Source of the DNA: Cladocopium goreaui
Taxonomy: Eukaryota > Sar > Dinophyceae > Suessiales > Symbiodiniaceae
Direction: 5' to 3'
DNA length: 64,000 nucleotides
Assembly: GCA_947184155.2 (NCBI GenBank)
Contig: CAMXCT020002377.1
Coordinates: 1-64,000 of the forward strand
The position numbers were made by a program, and so were the translations under genes. The notes beneath the pieces were generated by a model that saw nothing but the letters and a program-made list of their open reading frames with translations, made no database searches and was not told where the DNA came from. Below are positions 9,191-19,553 of this stretch, one piece after another. Numbering within the stretch: position 1 is the stretch's first letter; each line of letters begins with the position of its first letter.

Positions 9191-10060
9191 CTTGAGCTTT
9201 AGAGAGGAAAAAATACTTTTTCTAAAGGACATGAGCTCCAGCGCAAGAGCATTTCGTTCTTGATCACTTAAGTGCCGAGTGGACATAACTGTGAAAGTAG
9301 CAGCCTCCCGTAGTTTATGTAAACGAGTCCAGTCAATGCCTTCTTTGATCTGAAACTGGGTATCTTGTGCTACGTTGACTTCTTTCTGGAGTGATTCAAT
9401 TGCTTCACGGATTTTGGTTCTTTGTAAGCACGAGTTCTTTTCATATTTGATAGTAAGCGGCACGCTTCCTTTTGACTTGTCAGAATTATAGCAGCCATTT
9501 GGTGATGTACTGGTCTCACTGACTCCTGGATATTGCCCTTGTCGCAGTTCTTTGCCGACAAAATTTTCAAAGGCGATACGAGCAGGCATTATCAGCTCAT
9601 CAGTTATCGTGTCAGAGATTTGCCATTCAATTACCGCCGGACTGCTTGACAGGCTATCCATTTTGACTAGATATAGTACAGTAGGATATTTTTGATATCT
9701 GAGGGCTCCAGTGAGCTGCTTGATTTCTCGAATGGCTGCAATATGCCTATGGCAAGTGTCAAAGACTTTTGCTGCTATTTCAACTGGGCCGGTGTTGGCA
9801 TGACACTCATAAATAAATATAACAGTCTGTTGCATCGTCGCTAGTGTTCTCATAGCACTTTGAGCAGCTCCAAAAGAGGGAAACGCATAAGCAGTCGTCT
9901 CCTGCTTCGCTATTTGTGAATGCAGCTGATCATAGGTGGTCAGAAGTATGCCTTCAGGTGCTTTGATTTTGCTCGGAAAATGCACCATGAGAGTGGCATT
10001 CAATCCAAGTGCACCGAGTCGTTCTGCAGCAGCCTGTTGAGCCTCGATGTGTTCGGACAT
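9188..10060 (-). CDS. LINE ORF1 protein
   Basis: 290 residues from ATG 10058-10060; it is the first ORF of the unit, follows the hairpin leader, and ends in the TAATG overlap with ORF2. By position it should be the ORF1 protein, which in LINEs binds the element RNA. No CCHC knuckle is visible. The first 130 residues alternate beta-like hydrophobic stretches (ATLMVHFP, AYAFPSF, TVIFIYE, PTVLYLV), which would be compatible with an RRM-like or other small alpha/beta fold, but I cannot confirm it. The C-terminal 80 residues are helical and charged (REAIESLQKEV, LSDQERNALALELMSFRKS), possibly a coiled coil. The ORF is intact. Confidence 0.8.
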   Translation of the reverse strand: MSEHIEAQQAAAERLGALGLNATLMVHFPSKIKAPEGILLTTYDQLHSQIAKQETTAYAFPSFGAAQSAMRTLATMQQTVIFIYECHANTGPVEIAAKVFDTCHRHIAAIREIKQLTGALRYQKYPTVLYLVKMDSLSSSPAVIEWQISDTITDELIMPARIAFENFVGKELRQGQYPGVSETSTSPNGCYNSDKSKGSVPLTIKYEKNSCLQRTKIREAIESLQKEVNVAQDTQFQIKEGIDWTRLHKLREAATFTVMSTRHLSDQERNALALELMSFRKSIFSSLKLK

Positions 10061-11100
10061 TATGGCTTTGTGTTCTCACAAGGAAAAGGTTGTGTGTGAG
10101 AGGTATGACAAGTTACTCGAGGTGAGAGAGGGGAGGGGGGAGTACCTGCCGCGTCTTTGGACAGATAAACCCGTAAAACTGGGAGAGAGAATTCAATCAA
10201 GGAAAGAGAGAGAAGAGAAGGTGGAGTCACTTCAGTAGATTCGCACAGGAAGTAACAAAATCTAACAACTCAAAACAAAAAAAGGGGGGGAAAAGGTGTC
10301 CTCAATACTAACAAGAAAGGTAAGTGGTATAGGTAACAGAGCACCTGTCACGTCTTTGGACAGATACACTGTGTAACCAGAAGAGAGCAGCTAAACCTCA
10401 AGTTAAAGGGGGCAAGCGAAACGAACAAGGAGGAAACAGAGTACCTGTCACGTCTTTGGACAGACACACTGTGCAAGCAGAAAAAAGAAGAGGTCGCAGA
10501 GAGACCGAATAAGATCAAAAGGGGAAACAGAGTACCTGCCACGTCTTTGGACAGACACACAGTGAAAAGATAGCGCAAACAAAAACCCAGGAGGGAGACA
10601 AAAGAGCCAAGAGAAAAACAAGAAACGGGCAAATTGAGGGGCCTTGGTAAAGAAGTGCAATAAAAAGAACAGTAACCTGTCACGTCTTTGGACAGACCCA
10701 CTGTGTGAGAGAGAAACAAGGAAAACAGGTAAAGAGAGGGGACTTGGTAAAGCAATGCAGTAAAAAGAACAGTGACCTGTCACGTCTTTGGACAGACACA
10801 CTGTGTGAACTCAAATTAAGAACGGAAAAAGAAAACAGTGAGCCTGTCACGTCTTAGGACAGACACCCTGTGTAAAAGCAGGTACTCAAATAAGGGTGTG
10901 AATGAAGGTTGTCTGAGGTGCCTGTCGCGTCTTTGGACAGACACCCAGGCAACAAAGAAAACCAAACCTTATCTGAGCTCGATGCCAATCAGGTGATTAG
11001 GAATCACAAAAACAGATCTAAAGTTTACGCAATCTCTCAACCAGTTGTCAATCTGAGGTCCAGGCAAAAACCAAAAGAGAGCAACAAAACTTAAACACTC
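10061..11100 (-). promoter_or_regulatory. LINE 5' leader with eight-copy hairpin array
   Basis: No protein-coding content that I believe. On the plus strand the 19-nt word CTGTCACGTCTTTGGACAG or close variants occurs at 10146-10164, 10345-10363, 10445-10463, 10536-10554, 10677-10695, 10777-10795, 10844-10862 and 10922-10940. Each copy pairs CTGTC with GACAG around a nine-base loop. Copies 1 and 4 have CTGCC, which in the element's sense RNA gives a U-G wobble rather than a mismatch, so the stem is kept on the minus-strand transcript. Most copies are followed by a CACTGTG-like word. Spacing is irregular (about 70-200 nt), unlike a simple tandem repeat. Between them the sequence is purine-rich on the plus strand. 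Confidence 0.8.
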
Positions 11101-11219
11101 TTAAAACCAAGCTCAACCAAAAGGGGGGGTTCCGGCAGCACAGGAGGAATCGAGCACAGTAAGTCGCCCCAGCAACAAACTACACAACAAGTCCCTTACC
11201 CCTGGGCTAACTACGCAGT
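11101..11219. other. Short boundary segment, no feature seen
   Basis: Lies between the LINE leader and the inverted-repeat locus; contains a G7 run near 11120. No gene or clear repeat seen. It may hold the true LINE 5' end. Confidence 0.4.
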
Positions 11220-11464
11220 TACCAGTACTCTCCTCTGCAACAGGTGTGCTCGGCTACTGGTAACTTGAACCGAAAACTTGAGCCAAAGCTACGGAGCCAT
11301 CGGAGAATTTTGCTGCTGCCCGCAGAGGTTTTGCAAGCAGATTTGCGACGCACTAGCATGAGCGTAAGTGTTAATACATGCTTTTTCTCTCTCTGCGTCC
11401 CACTTTGTTTCTTGTACAGTAGCAACCGGACTTGAGCCGCACAAAGAGAAAAAGGTATGAGTTG

Positions 11465-11730
11465 ACATTCATGTTCAAGCTGCAGGGTCGCAAATCTGCT
11501 TGCACAACATGTGCGGGCAGCAGCGAAATTCTCCGATGGCTGACCCCATTTTTGGGTCCAAATATGGACCCAAAATGGGGTCCAGAATTGGATCACATTT
11601 TCATTCCTTCTTTTAGGTCTTTGCTTGGGCCCCGTTTTGGGATCGAGATTTGGACCCAAAAGTGGGGTCAGCCATCGGAGAATTTTGCTGCTGCCCGCAG
11701 AGGTTTTGCAAGCAGATTTGCGACGCACTA
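11465..11730. repeat. Foldback hairpin within the composite locus
   Basis: 11465-11555 is the inverted copy of about 11660-11730: GGTCGCAAATCTGCTTGC on the left against GCAAGCAGATTTGCGAC on the right, extending through the TGACCCCA / TGGGGTCA words. The centre has its own small palindromes made of TTTGGGTCC / GGACCCAAA. This is shaped like a MITE or foldback element. Confidence 0.7.
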
Positions 11731-13424
11731 GCATGAGCGTAAGTGTTGATACATGCTTTTTCTCTCTCTGCGTCCCACTTTGTTTCTTGTACAGTCGAGG
11801 TCCCTTTCTGGCCGCCATGTTTCTACTAGTTTTTTGGATCCTGTTTTGGGAGCCATGATGAAGCAGGTTTGTTGGCATTCGAGGCGCTCCAAGGCTTACC
11901 GAGGCCTGCCCGAGGCACGTATGGCAGCCTCAAGGTTGCTGCGCATGTGTTGGTCAAGCCGTAGTTTGCCGCGCCTCCTCCTTGCACCTTTCACTGCTTC
12001 GTCAGAAAAGTGAAAAAAATGCCCATATGATATACATCTTGCGCTGGCTCCCAATCCAAGAGTTTTACTTGGTTCCTGTGCGCCTTCTAGTGCAGTTTCG
12101 GTTGCAGGCGGTTGGTGGGTTGCTGCAGTGGGTTTTGTTGTTGTCTTGCAGCGATATCGCTCATGTGGCTCTTGGGCGTGTCCTGGTGGGTTAGTTAGTG
12201 GCTAGACATGGTGTTGGGGTCGCATTTGGGGGTACCTTGCGGGTTGGATCTGAAGTCTCAAAGTCTTGTGATTGAAAGCTTCTCTGTCGGGACTAGGGCG
12301 GTACTTAGTACCATGGGGGAAGGTTTTGGCGGCAGCAGGTTCAAAGTCCTTTATGGCCCTAGTTTCTAGGGTCACAAAGGAAACAACATGTGTGGAGGAA
12401 TCTATTGCAGGTTCTGGCACGCGAGCTGAACCACTTGAAGCAGCAGCACAAAGCGTTGCGACAGGCATCTCAACTGTGTTGCTTTGGCTTGCAGATGCAA
12501 TTTGTCACTGTTTTCTGATGTTGGCCCTCTTGAGACCATCGTGGAGAACAAGAAAGAACAGAAGTCGGCAGCAAAGCGCCGCCAGCGGTTGCTAAAAGCA
12601 GCACAACAGCCGCCAAGCTAGGATGTGCGTTTTCCCACAGCGCGGAGCGTATAGTTGATGAACTTGGCCTACTATACCCTGAAAACCGTGCAAATTTGCG
12701 GAAAAACATGGCCAGCGTATAGCGTATAGTTGGTTCAATTCGATAAAAAAACTATACTAAAAAGAATCTTTCTTAGAATGTAAGCTGACCGGCCAAAATG
12801 GATCTCACGCCACAGCGCGGAGCGTTTAGTAGGGTACTAAACCGTCTGGCCCGCAACACCAAAATTGTGTTCTCACCACAGCGCGGTGGGTTTAGTTGGG
12901 CTCTTTGTTTGTACGATTATTTTACAGATTCCATTTGTTTGCGTGACGGGCGCAGCACTTGAGAACCCTGTACGGCCATCTTAAAAGTTGAAGCGCGGCA
13001 GGTGCAGCGCTTGCGAACTCCGTGCGGCCATCGTAAAGGTTGAAGCGCTGCAGGCGCAGCGCTTGAGAACCCAGTACGGCCATCTTTCCTTGCATGGCCC
13101 CCACAAGGGCCAACCACAAACTGAACCCCTGCGACCCCATTGTCAATGTTGAGGGTGTGTTGATGCTATTGCAACTAAGAAGTGAATTCCAATTTGAGGA
13201 TGTGACCTGAGGCAAAATTTCTTTTTGATGGCTATCAGTTCAAAAGGTGAAACTGCAACATTTAAGCTTCCGTCCAACATTGAAGATGGGGCGCGGGGAT
13301 TTAAACATACGTCAAATCCTCATCTTGGATTTGCAACTGCAAGTCTGGAGTCTGGAAGCGCAAACATCGACGATTCCCCTTTGCAGGAGGCACTCTTGGG
13401 AATGCCGATGTCGGGATTCTCCAC

Positions 13425-13602
13425 AGGAACTGTAAATCTGAACACCACAAGCCGCTTTTGAAGCATCTATAAATCTCCGAGCGTCACACCGGCTTTCGGT
13501 GTGTGTAGATAGTCCAATCTTCCAGTGAAGAAAAAAGGGGAGCTACAGCAATCATAGCTGAGAGTCAAAGATCGCGTTTATCTTTCGTCTTGGTGGAGGC
13601 TT
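13425..13602 (+). repeat. Dispersed repeat, copy 1 (copy 2 at 15705-15885)
   Basis: The block running from GGAACTGTAAATCTGAACAC through CGGTGTGTGTAGATAGTCC to TTATCTTTCGTCTTGGTGG is repeated in the same orientation at 15705-15885 with small differences. The GTTTATCTTTCGTCTTGGTG end is shared. No coding content. Confidence 0.8.
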
Positions 13603-16600
13603 CAGGTTGGGCTTGCCACTGTGATGGGCGCTGTCCTTCTGCTGGGGGGATCCCTGGTTTCCGCATTGAGCTGTGTTGCTTCAGCACCCTGTGATGTGGC
13701 CCTGAGTGATTTTGTGGTTGGTGTTTTGGTTGTTTTCTTGTTTAAGGGCCTGCGTTGACATGGCACAGAAGTTGTCATTTGCATGAGTCGAGATGTATGA
13801 TGGCCTGCGCGAAGGATGGCACACAAGTTGCTATCGGAATTCATCTCAAGAGCACATTGCTGTCCTTTTGCCCTGTTTTTTGTTTTGTTTTGTTCTGTTT
13901 TGTTTGTTTGGCTGTTTTTTGGCTGTTTTTTGTGTGTTTTGCTTTTTGTGGTTTTTGTTTCGTTTGCTTCTTTGTTGGTTTGTGCTCGCTCTCGGCAATC
14001 GGATAGCTTTATGGACTATGTAAAGGTCCACACCAGCTCTCTTTTGTGGCTTTTCATGCATGTCAATTCAATTTCCGGCAAGTAAAAGCTTGTGTAACGA
14101 CCTGGCGAAAGCCTCGGAGGCGTTGGACGGAAAAAAAAGATGGGCGCTGTCCTTCTGCTGCAAGAGCGCTGTTGATTTCCAACCACATTGATGAGAAAAA
14201 GTTCACTACTGCAATTTTTTCAGCTTTGTTCCATGGACGGGGCAAGCAACGAAAGATAGCTTTGTTGCGTTCCTCTGCAAATGAAGGAAATCTTTCATCT
14301 GGGCCCCAATGAAGGAGATCTACCCACAGGGCAGTGTGTGCTTGGCACCATCGGCTTCCGCCTTTCCACTGCTCCATGTAGAGGCGTCAAAGAAAAGTAT
14401 CCAGCCGCGCTTCAACCTTTAAGATGGCCGTACAGGGTTCTCAAGTGCTGCGCCCGTCACGCAAAAAATTGAATCTCTAAAATAATTGTGCAAACAAAGA
14501 GCCCAACTAAACCCACCGCGCTGTGGTGAGAACACAATTTTGGTGTTGCGGGCCAGACGGTTTAGTACCCTACTAAACGCTCCGCGCTGTGGCGTGAGAT
14601 CCATTTGGCCGGTCAGCTCACATTCTAAGAAAGATTTTTTTTTAGTAGGGTTTTTTTATCGAATTGAACCAACTATACGCTATACGCTGGCCATGTTTTT
14701 CTGCAAATTTCCACGGTTTTCAGGGTATAGTAGGCCAAGTTCATCAACTATACGCTCCGCGCTGTGGGAAAACGTGCATCGTAGCTTGGCGGCTTTAGGG
14801 GTGCTTTTAGCAACCGCTGGCGGCGCTTTGCTGCCGACTTCTGTTCTGTCTTGTTCTCCGCGATGGTCTCAAGAGGGCCAACATCAGAAAACAGTGACAT
14901 GGAGAATGCCAACAAACCTGCTTCATCATGGCCCCTAAAACAGGGCCCAAAAACGTGGTCAAAACATGGCTGCGATAAAGGGACCTTGACAGTAGCAACC
15001 GGACTTGGGACGCACAAAGAGAAAAAGGTATGAGTTGACATTCATGTTCAAGCTGCAGGGTCGCAAATCTGCTTGCACAACATGTGCGGGCAGCTGAGAA
15101 TACAGCTAGAAACTCTTGGAGAATAGTTTAAGTTAGCTGGAAATATCTGATGGAGAGAACCTACTGTACAAGAAACAAAGTGGGACGCAGAGAGAGAAAA
15201 AGCATGTATTAACACTTACGCTCATGCTAGTGCGTCGCAAATCTGCTTGCAAAACCTCTGCGGGCAGCAGCAAAATTCTCCGATGGCTGACCCCACTTCC
15301 AAATCTGGATCCCAAAACGGGGCCCAAGCAAAGACTTAAAAGAAGAAATAATCTCGATGTCAAACCAATGTAAGTATCTTCAGTTCAGGCAATAAGCCGT
15401 ACCAGACTCAAATCGAATCCAGAATAAGATGTAGAACTGATCCATATAGCACAATCACTGGTCAACACTGATCAATGACATCATCCTGATGTCAGAAATG
15501 ATAAGTCCGAAGACGAATAGAATATTGTGACAGAGGATGGTCACATACAAGATTCCTTCCGTAATAAGTAGAGTGTCCTCTACCTCTTTCATGACTTCTT
15601 GCAGTAACCTTCCACATATCCTCTGTGCATAAACTATACAACCAATGATGAATGGCATGTCGCTTCACCCTTACCCAAAGGGTGCTCACACAGGGTGTCA
15701 AATTTCCATAGGAACTGTAAATCTGAACACCACAAGCCGCTTTTGAAGCACCTATAATCTCCGAGCGTCATACCGGCTATCGGTGTGTGTAGATAGTCCA
15801 ATCTTCCAGTGAAGAAAAAAGCTGCAGGAATCATAGCTGAGAGTCCAAGGATCGTGTTTATCTTTCGTCTTGGTGGAGGCTTATGGAGTCAGCGTTCCAA
15901 GCGGTCCAGAACGTCCTCCCCAAGCTCGAGTCATTGAATTCCTTGCAGAGTGCTGGTGGCACTATTAGCACCAGCAATTAGAACGTGTTGAACGACCTGG
16001 CGGAAGCCATGAAGGCGTTGGACGGAAAAAAAACTATTAGCACCAGCAAGACATGTCCTGGAAACCAGATCGCCACATCTCTCATTCATGTTGCTTAAGA
16101 GGATTGCACTATATTTGAGTCTCAAGGTCACTGCCTCCTTCGACCGAACAGAGTCATACGTCCGAGTCATTGATGGACAGGTCCGATGCATCACACCGGA
16201 CTTCAAGAATCAAGATCTCCATGTGGCATAGAATGTCCAATATGTGGTCTTTTTCGTCCCTGCATGGATGATTCCCCCTGTGTACCACAGCTTATGCCGG
16301 AAAAGCCATTTAGACGAAGACACCCTGTTACAACCTGGTGACAACTTTTTCGAAGAATACTATTGTGCCATCAAGATGAGGATGATTGGAAAAGCACCAC
16401 TGAGCGGATTCTGAGTATGTCCTGAGCGCCTTTGTAAAGATTGCCTGTCATTACTTCTCACCCTGGATCCTTCTCACTGCCGCTTTCTTCAGTGTCTCAC
16501 CACTTCAGGTGCTACACGGCGTTGTCTTTGCTGGCATCGAAGTGTTCTTTTTATTTCTTGTGAGTTGTCATGCCTTATGGCTTGCTCTATGTGATCTCGG

Positions 16601-16631
16601 GGATCCTGGCTGGGGGGATCCCTGGTTTCCG

Positions 16632-16730
16632 CATAGGCGATCTCGTCGCGTAGTGGTATAATGCCCGTCTCAAGACCGTGCATGGACAGCTAGCCGCGGA
16701 TCGATTCCCCCTGGGTACGGGGCCGCGATC
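16632..16730 (+). other. tRNA-like sequence (possible tRNA-derived SINE head)
   Basis: TCGCGTAGTGG matches an A-box (TRGCNNARYGG) loosely and GGATCGATTCC about 50 nt later matches a B-box (GGTTCGANTCC) loosely. Between them CGTCTCAAGACCG could form an anticodon arm with CAA (Leu). Acceptor and T stems do not pair well, so this is not a clean tRNA gene. Confidence 0.35.
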
Positions 16731-17044
16731 GTGACGTGGTAGACGAGTAAGTCTCAAAGTGGTCACCCGCCGAAAGGCACAGGGCGCCGGCCACAAAAAA
16801 GGGATCCCTGGTTTCCGCATAGTGCTGTGTTGCTTCACCACTCGATGGTGTGGCAATGTGATGTTCGTGTTTGTGTGCTCTCTTTTGTCTTGTTTCCTGC
16901 CATACCAATACCTGAGTTGATACAATGTTATCACCTAACCACCTTCATTAGTCTCTGGACTGGACCGTCGATCACTTTCCATTTTCATTAGTGGATTTTG
17001 AGCTCTTCCCAAGATTAAGTAGCTAACTATTGGACACGGTGTCT

Positions 17045-17067
17045 TTCCGGCCGCAGACTGGTCGGGA
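17045..17067 (+). other. Conserved GCAGACT-loop hairpin, copy 1
   Basis: CCGGCC-GCAGACT-GGTCGG (core 17047-17065), extendable by two outer pairs (U-A and U-G). One G-U wobble at pair 4. The surrounding 120 bp (TTGGACACGGTGTCTTTCC onward) is repeated at copy 2, so copies 1 and 2 are not independent. Confidence 0.7.
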
Positions 17068-17730
17068 TTGCACCTGTTCAGAGTTTGTAAAACACTGATT
17101 AGTCACTTGGGTGAACCACTGTAATGGGGCCTGAAGTTTACAACCAACCGTCAGTAATCTGTCCCGTCTTGGTCGACGCTGCCACACCTCCTTAGCTCCT
17201 CCCCTTCACACCTCCACTCCATTGCTGTTTACGATTTCTACTTGTGGATTTGTTCCCTGGTTTCCGCATGGTGCTGTGTTGCTTCTCTCACCTGCGGGTA
17301 TGGCCTTGTGTGTGTCGGTGTTCTCCCCCTTTTTTGTTTGTTTGTTGTTACGTTTGCGGCCATACCATTATGAGCTGACACAATGTTGTCACCTCTTGCA
17401 TGAATCTGCCAATGAACTGGTAGCCAGTCATTCCTTTGTGTGTTGGTTTTTGTGTTGTTTTGGTGGGTTGCTTTGTTTGCTTTCTTCTGTTTTTTGGTTG
17501 GTTGATGATGACGGCTTATTGGACTATGTACAGGTCCTTCACCAGTTCTCTTTTGTGGCCCTCAATAGCAGACGGCCTCGAGCGTTAATTTGAAATTACT
17601 GCTTTTGCAATGCCATAAAGCGTGTTAAACGACCTGGCGGAAGCCATGAAGGCGTTGGACGGAAAAAAATCTACTTGTGGATTTGTTACTGTTCACAATT
17701 TAGAGTGGCTAACCATTGGACACGGTGTCT

Positions 17731-17753
17731 TTCCGGCCGCAGACTGGTCGGGA
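17731..17753 (+). other. Conserved GCAGACT-loop hairpin, copy 2
   Basis: Core 17733-17751, identical stem and loop to copy 1. It lies about 180 nt upstream of the first plus-strand ORF (17933). Confidence 0.7.
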
Positions 17754-17932
17754 TTGCACCTGTTCAGAGTTTATGAAACGCGGACTAACCACTTGGTTGA
17801 ACCACTGTAACGGGGCCCAAAGTTCCCAACGAGCCAGTATATCTAGCTGCACTAAAAGTCAACGATGGATCTTATGCTTCTTAAATACCCTACGTCTTAC
17901 CACTTGAGCAGACTGGGGTGCCCGTACGAGCC

Positions 17933-18577
17933 ATGGCGTCGCCCCTGCTGACCTACCTTGAGAACTATCACTGGAAAGGGTACAGGGTTGACACTATAGT
18001 CGACCAGGCAAATACAATGATGTGCCTGCATCGAGGCAATTTTCCAATGCACCGATACTGCAGGAACGTCAATATAGGACACACACCCTTTAACCTGATG
18101 GAGGCGTGGGTTTGGATCTACAGGGAGAAATGGAATATTGTCTGGGCAGAAGAAGACACATGGCTCCCACAGGACTCAGATGTCCTAGTACGTCTATCTC
18201 TCCCGCATGGTTTCCACAGAGTGCTCATTCACGAGACCGATGATGAGTACCTGCAGACCTGGTTAGAAGTTGCTGGGCGTGGGTTTTGCCCGTTCGCAGC
18301 TGAAGCTCGCCACTATGGATATGCATGCTGGGCTAACTCGCGGAGGTTTGCCATTGTTGCACGCAGTCCGCAGCAGTGTGCCATCATTGCAGAAGCAATG
18401 CACTTGTACAACTTGTTGGGAAATCGCATTGAGGTGTATGCACCGCGCACTGAGGGAATAGCCCTAGCGGATTATGCTAGAATCAACAATGCCGTTCATG
18501 AAGATGACCGCCCCTGTTTCAATTTCCGTGGTCAGACAGGCCTGTCAGGATGCAATTGCAGGACGGTTTCCCAATAA
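17933..18577 (+). CDS. Unrecognised protein A
   Basis: 214 residues from ATG 17933 (the frame also has an upstream GTG at 17918). I do not recognise it. It looks like a real globular protein: many Trp (WKGY, EAWVWIYREKW, WLPQ, WLEVAG, CWANSRR), Tyr and His, with balanced charge and no low complexity. It overlaps ORF B by about 104 nt in another frame, which recalls frameshifted or overlapping ORFs of retroelements and RNA viruses. The covarying hairpin copies before it and after ORF B suggest the three ORFs belong to one unit. It could be the 5' part of a second LINE with an ORF1-like protein. Assignment is open. Confidence 0.5.
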   Translation: MASPLLTYLENYHWKGYRVDTIVDQANTMMCLHRGNFPMHRYCRNVNIGHTPFNLMEAWVWIYREKWNIVWAEEDTWLPQDSDVLVRLSLPHGFHRVLIHETDDEYLQTWLEVAGRGFCPFAAEARHYGYACWANSRRFAIVARSPQQCAIIAEAMHLYNLLGNRIEVYAPRTEGIALADYARINNAVHEDDRPCFNFRGQTGLSGCNCRTVSQ

Positions 18578-18770
18578 CATGGGAGACATTGGAAGGCTCT
18601 ACCAATTGAGTGAAGGTATCCACGTCCTTCAGAAACGACACAATGACTTTGTGCATGAGGCGAACCAGGCCCTGTATAGGGTGCAACAGAGCTGGCATAC
18701 TTTAAGTGAGGCGTATGCGGCTTTCTTCAACAGAGAAGCTATTCCTCAGGAAGCCGAGGAGCCCAGTTAG
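18474..18770 (+). CDS. Unrecognised small protein B, overlapping A
   Basis: 98 residues from ATG 18474; ATGs at 18489, 18498 and 18504 are alternatives. The region shared with ORF A runs to 18577. The part beyond it (NNMGDIGRLYQLSEGIHVL, KRHNDFVHEANQALYRVQQ) is helical with heptad-like hydrophobics, so probably a short coiled coil. It is +1 relative to ORF A, so it could be read as a frameshift extension of A, or by reinitiation. Family unknown. Confidence 0.45.
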   Translation: MLESTMPFMKMTAPVSISVVRQACQDAIAGRFPNNMGDIGRLYQLSEGIHVLQKRHNDFVHEANQALYRVQQSWHTLSEAYAAFFNREAIPQEAEEPS

Positions 18771-19553
18771 TGAACAGAACTTGCAAGACGGATTCATTAG
18801 TGGGCAGCTTATCAGGCTGAGAGGCACACTTTGTATCAACGGTCACCATTAAGAGCTCGAAAGAATAAAAAGGAGTGCAAGCAATAGTGAATGGATATCA
18901 ATAGCACTCGTCCACGGGCATGCAGTACTCACACTACGCAGCACACGCATCTGACCCGGTTGCACTGACACTGGCTCAAGCAAAGTTACTTCATCCTCAT
19001 CAGGTCCCAAACAACGGTGTAGCTGAGATGGCACCAGTCTACATGTAGACCATTCATCAAACCCTGCAATATCTTGCCTTACTGATGGGTTCCTTAAAAT
19101 TGATATCCCCACAATTGATTGAGTGTTTGCTCAGTAGGTTCAGTGACCCCAGAGCCCTCCCTCCGTCACGCCTTCATGACAAGATATCCCAATTAAATCA
19201 GAAAGGATACCCCATGACTTCAGCTTATCAATTCTGGTGTGGGCTTGGGTAACACCCCATAAGAGTGGATCTTCCGTCTGGCCGCAGACTGGCCAGGGGG
19301 TTGTATCCTCCCCCATCGTTTATTGTTATTTTCTGACTCCTAGGACCCCCTGCTGTTTCATCTTGCCTACACTACTCACTTTGGCGCGTGAGTTGCTATG
19401 TATGACATCTAGTGCTCAAAGTTTGATAGACTACCCTTACGCCCATTGTGGCCATCAACAGCATACGGTGTTCCCCTAGTACCTGGTAAGGTTCCAGCAT
19501 TTCTATTGTTACCTCAAGGTTGAGCTGGCAAGTACCCCTCCCTGTCAAGACCC
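18771..19553 (+). other. Spacer between ORFs B and C with hairpin copy 3
   Basis: No credible gene. The covarying hairpin sits at 19278-19296, about 260 nt upstream of ORF C. Confidence 0.5.
19278..19296 (+). other. Conserved GCAGACT-loop hairpin, copy 3
   Basis: CTGGCC-GCAGACT-GGCCAG. Compared with copies 1 and 2, pair 2 changed C-G to U-A on both sides, and pair 4 changed G-U to G-C. Flanks are otherwise unrelated. Confidence 0.75.

Larger units (their letters stand above)
1..11100 (-). mobile_element. LINE-type retrotransposon carrying USP-like and DNA methyltransferase domains (3' end outside window)
   Basis: One transcription unit can be followed on the minus strand from a hairpin-rich leader (about 11.1-10.06 kb) through ORF1, then a very long ORF2 region (9188 to the window edge) with an unknown N-terminal part, a USP-like domain, a C5 cytosine methyltransferase, an unknown spacer, an AP/EEP endonuclease and a reverse transcriptase. 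Order ORF1 - endonuclease - RT, lack of LTRs and lack of integrase identify a non-LTR element. The 5' boundary is not sharp: hairpins stop at 10940 and the unrelated inverted-repeat locus begins near 11220. The 3' UTR, tail and target-site duplication lie beyond base 1. ORF2 is broken at a TC microsatellite and a 58-bp tandem duplication, and interrupted by one TGA, so this copy is probably a recently disabled one. Retrotransposon-borne DNMTs have been reported in dinoflagellates; the USP-like domain is my inference. Confidence 0.85.
11220..15360. repeat. Composite inverted-repeat locus
   Basis: Mosaic of repeats in both orientations. The main pair is about 0.5 kb each: 12507-12999 against 14402-14897 inverted, with a 1.4-kb centre. 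A further arm piece 11793-11881 is inverted at 14901-14992; on the left it is separated from the main arm by about 620 bp (11882-12506) absent on the right, so the left arm carries an insertion or the right a deletion. A block 11295-11421 is inverted at 15165-15282, and 11419-11525 is repeated directly at 14989-15095. Three tandem copies of a unit of about 60 bp (GCGCAGCACTTGAGAACC type) occupy 12950-13085. ORFs here are in repeat sequence and not credible. The locus resembles a foldback transposon or a chain of non-autonomous insertions; no transposase is visible. Confidence 0.75.
13603..17700 (+). repeat. Diverged dispersed-repeat modules around GATCCCTGGTTTCCGCAT
   Basis: The word CCCTGGTTTCCGCAT is followed three times by a form of GCTGTGTTGCTTC: near 13650, 16803 and 17250; a fourth copy near 16612 leads into the tRNA-like segment. 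Later parts of the unit also recur: a TGGACTATGTA-AGGTCC block at about 14010 and 17520, and ACGACCTGGCGGAAGCC with GGCGTTGGACGGAAAAAAA at about 14096, 15990 and 17625. The A-run after GGACGG suggests a retroposed unit of about 0.4-0.5 kb, possibly a SINE or a decayed non-autonomous element. 15360-16600 holds copy 2 of the preceding repeat and otherwise nothing recognised. Confidence 0.6.

Noticed and set aside
10348-10801. Two minus-strand ORFs with repeated LSKDVTG / VQRRDR peptides in the LINE leader
   Set aside because: The repeat peptides are translations of the hairpin repeat in two frames; no conserved start and no protein-like composition.
10146-10940. CRISPR-like array of 19-nt repeats
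   Set aside because: Spacing runs from 70 to 200 nt, no cas genes, and it lies in the leader of a retrotransposon.
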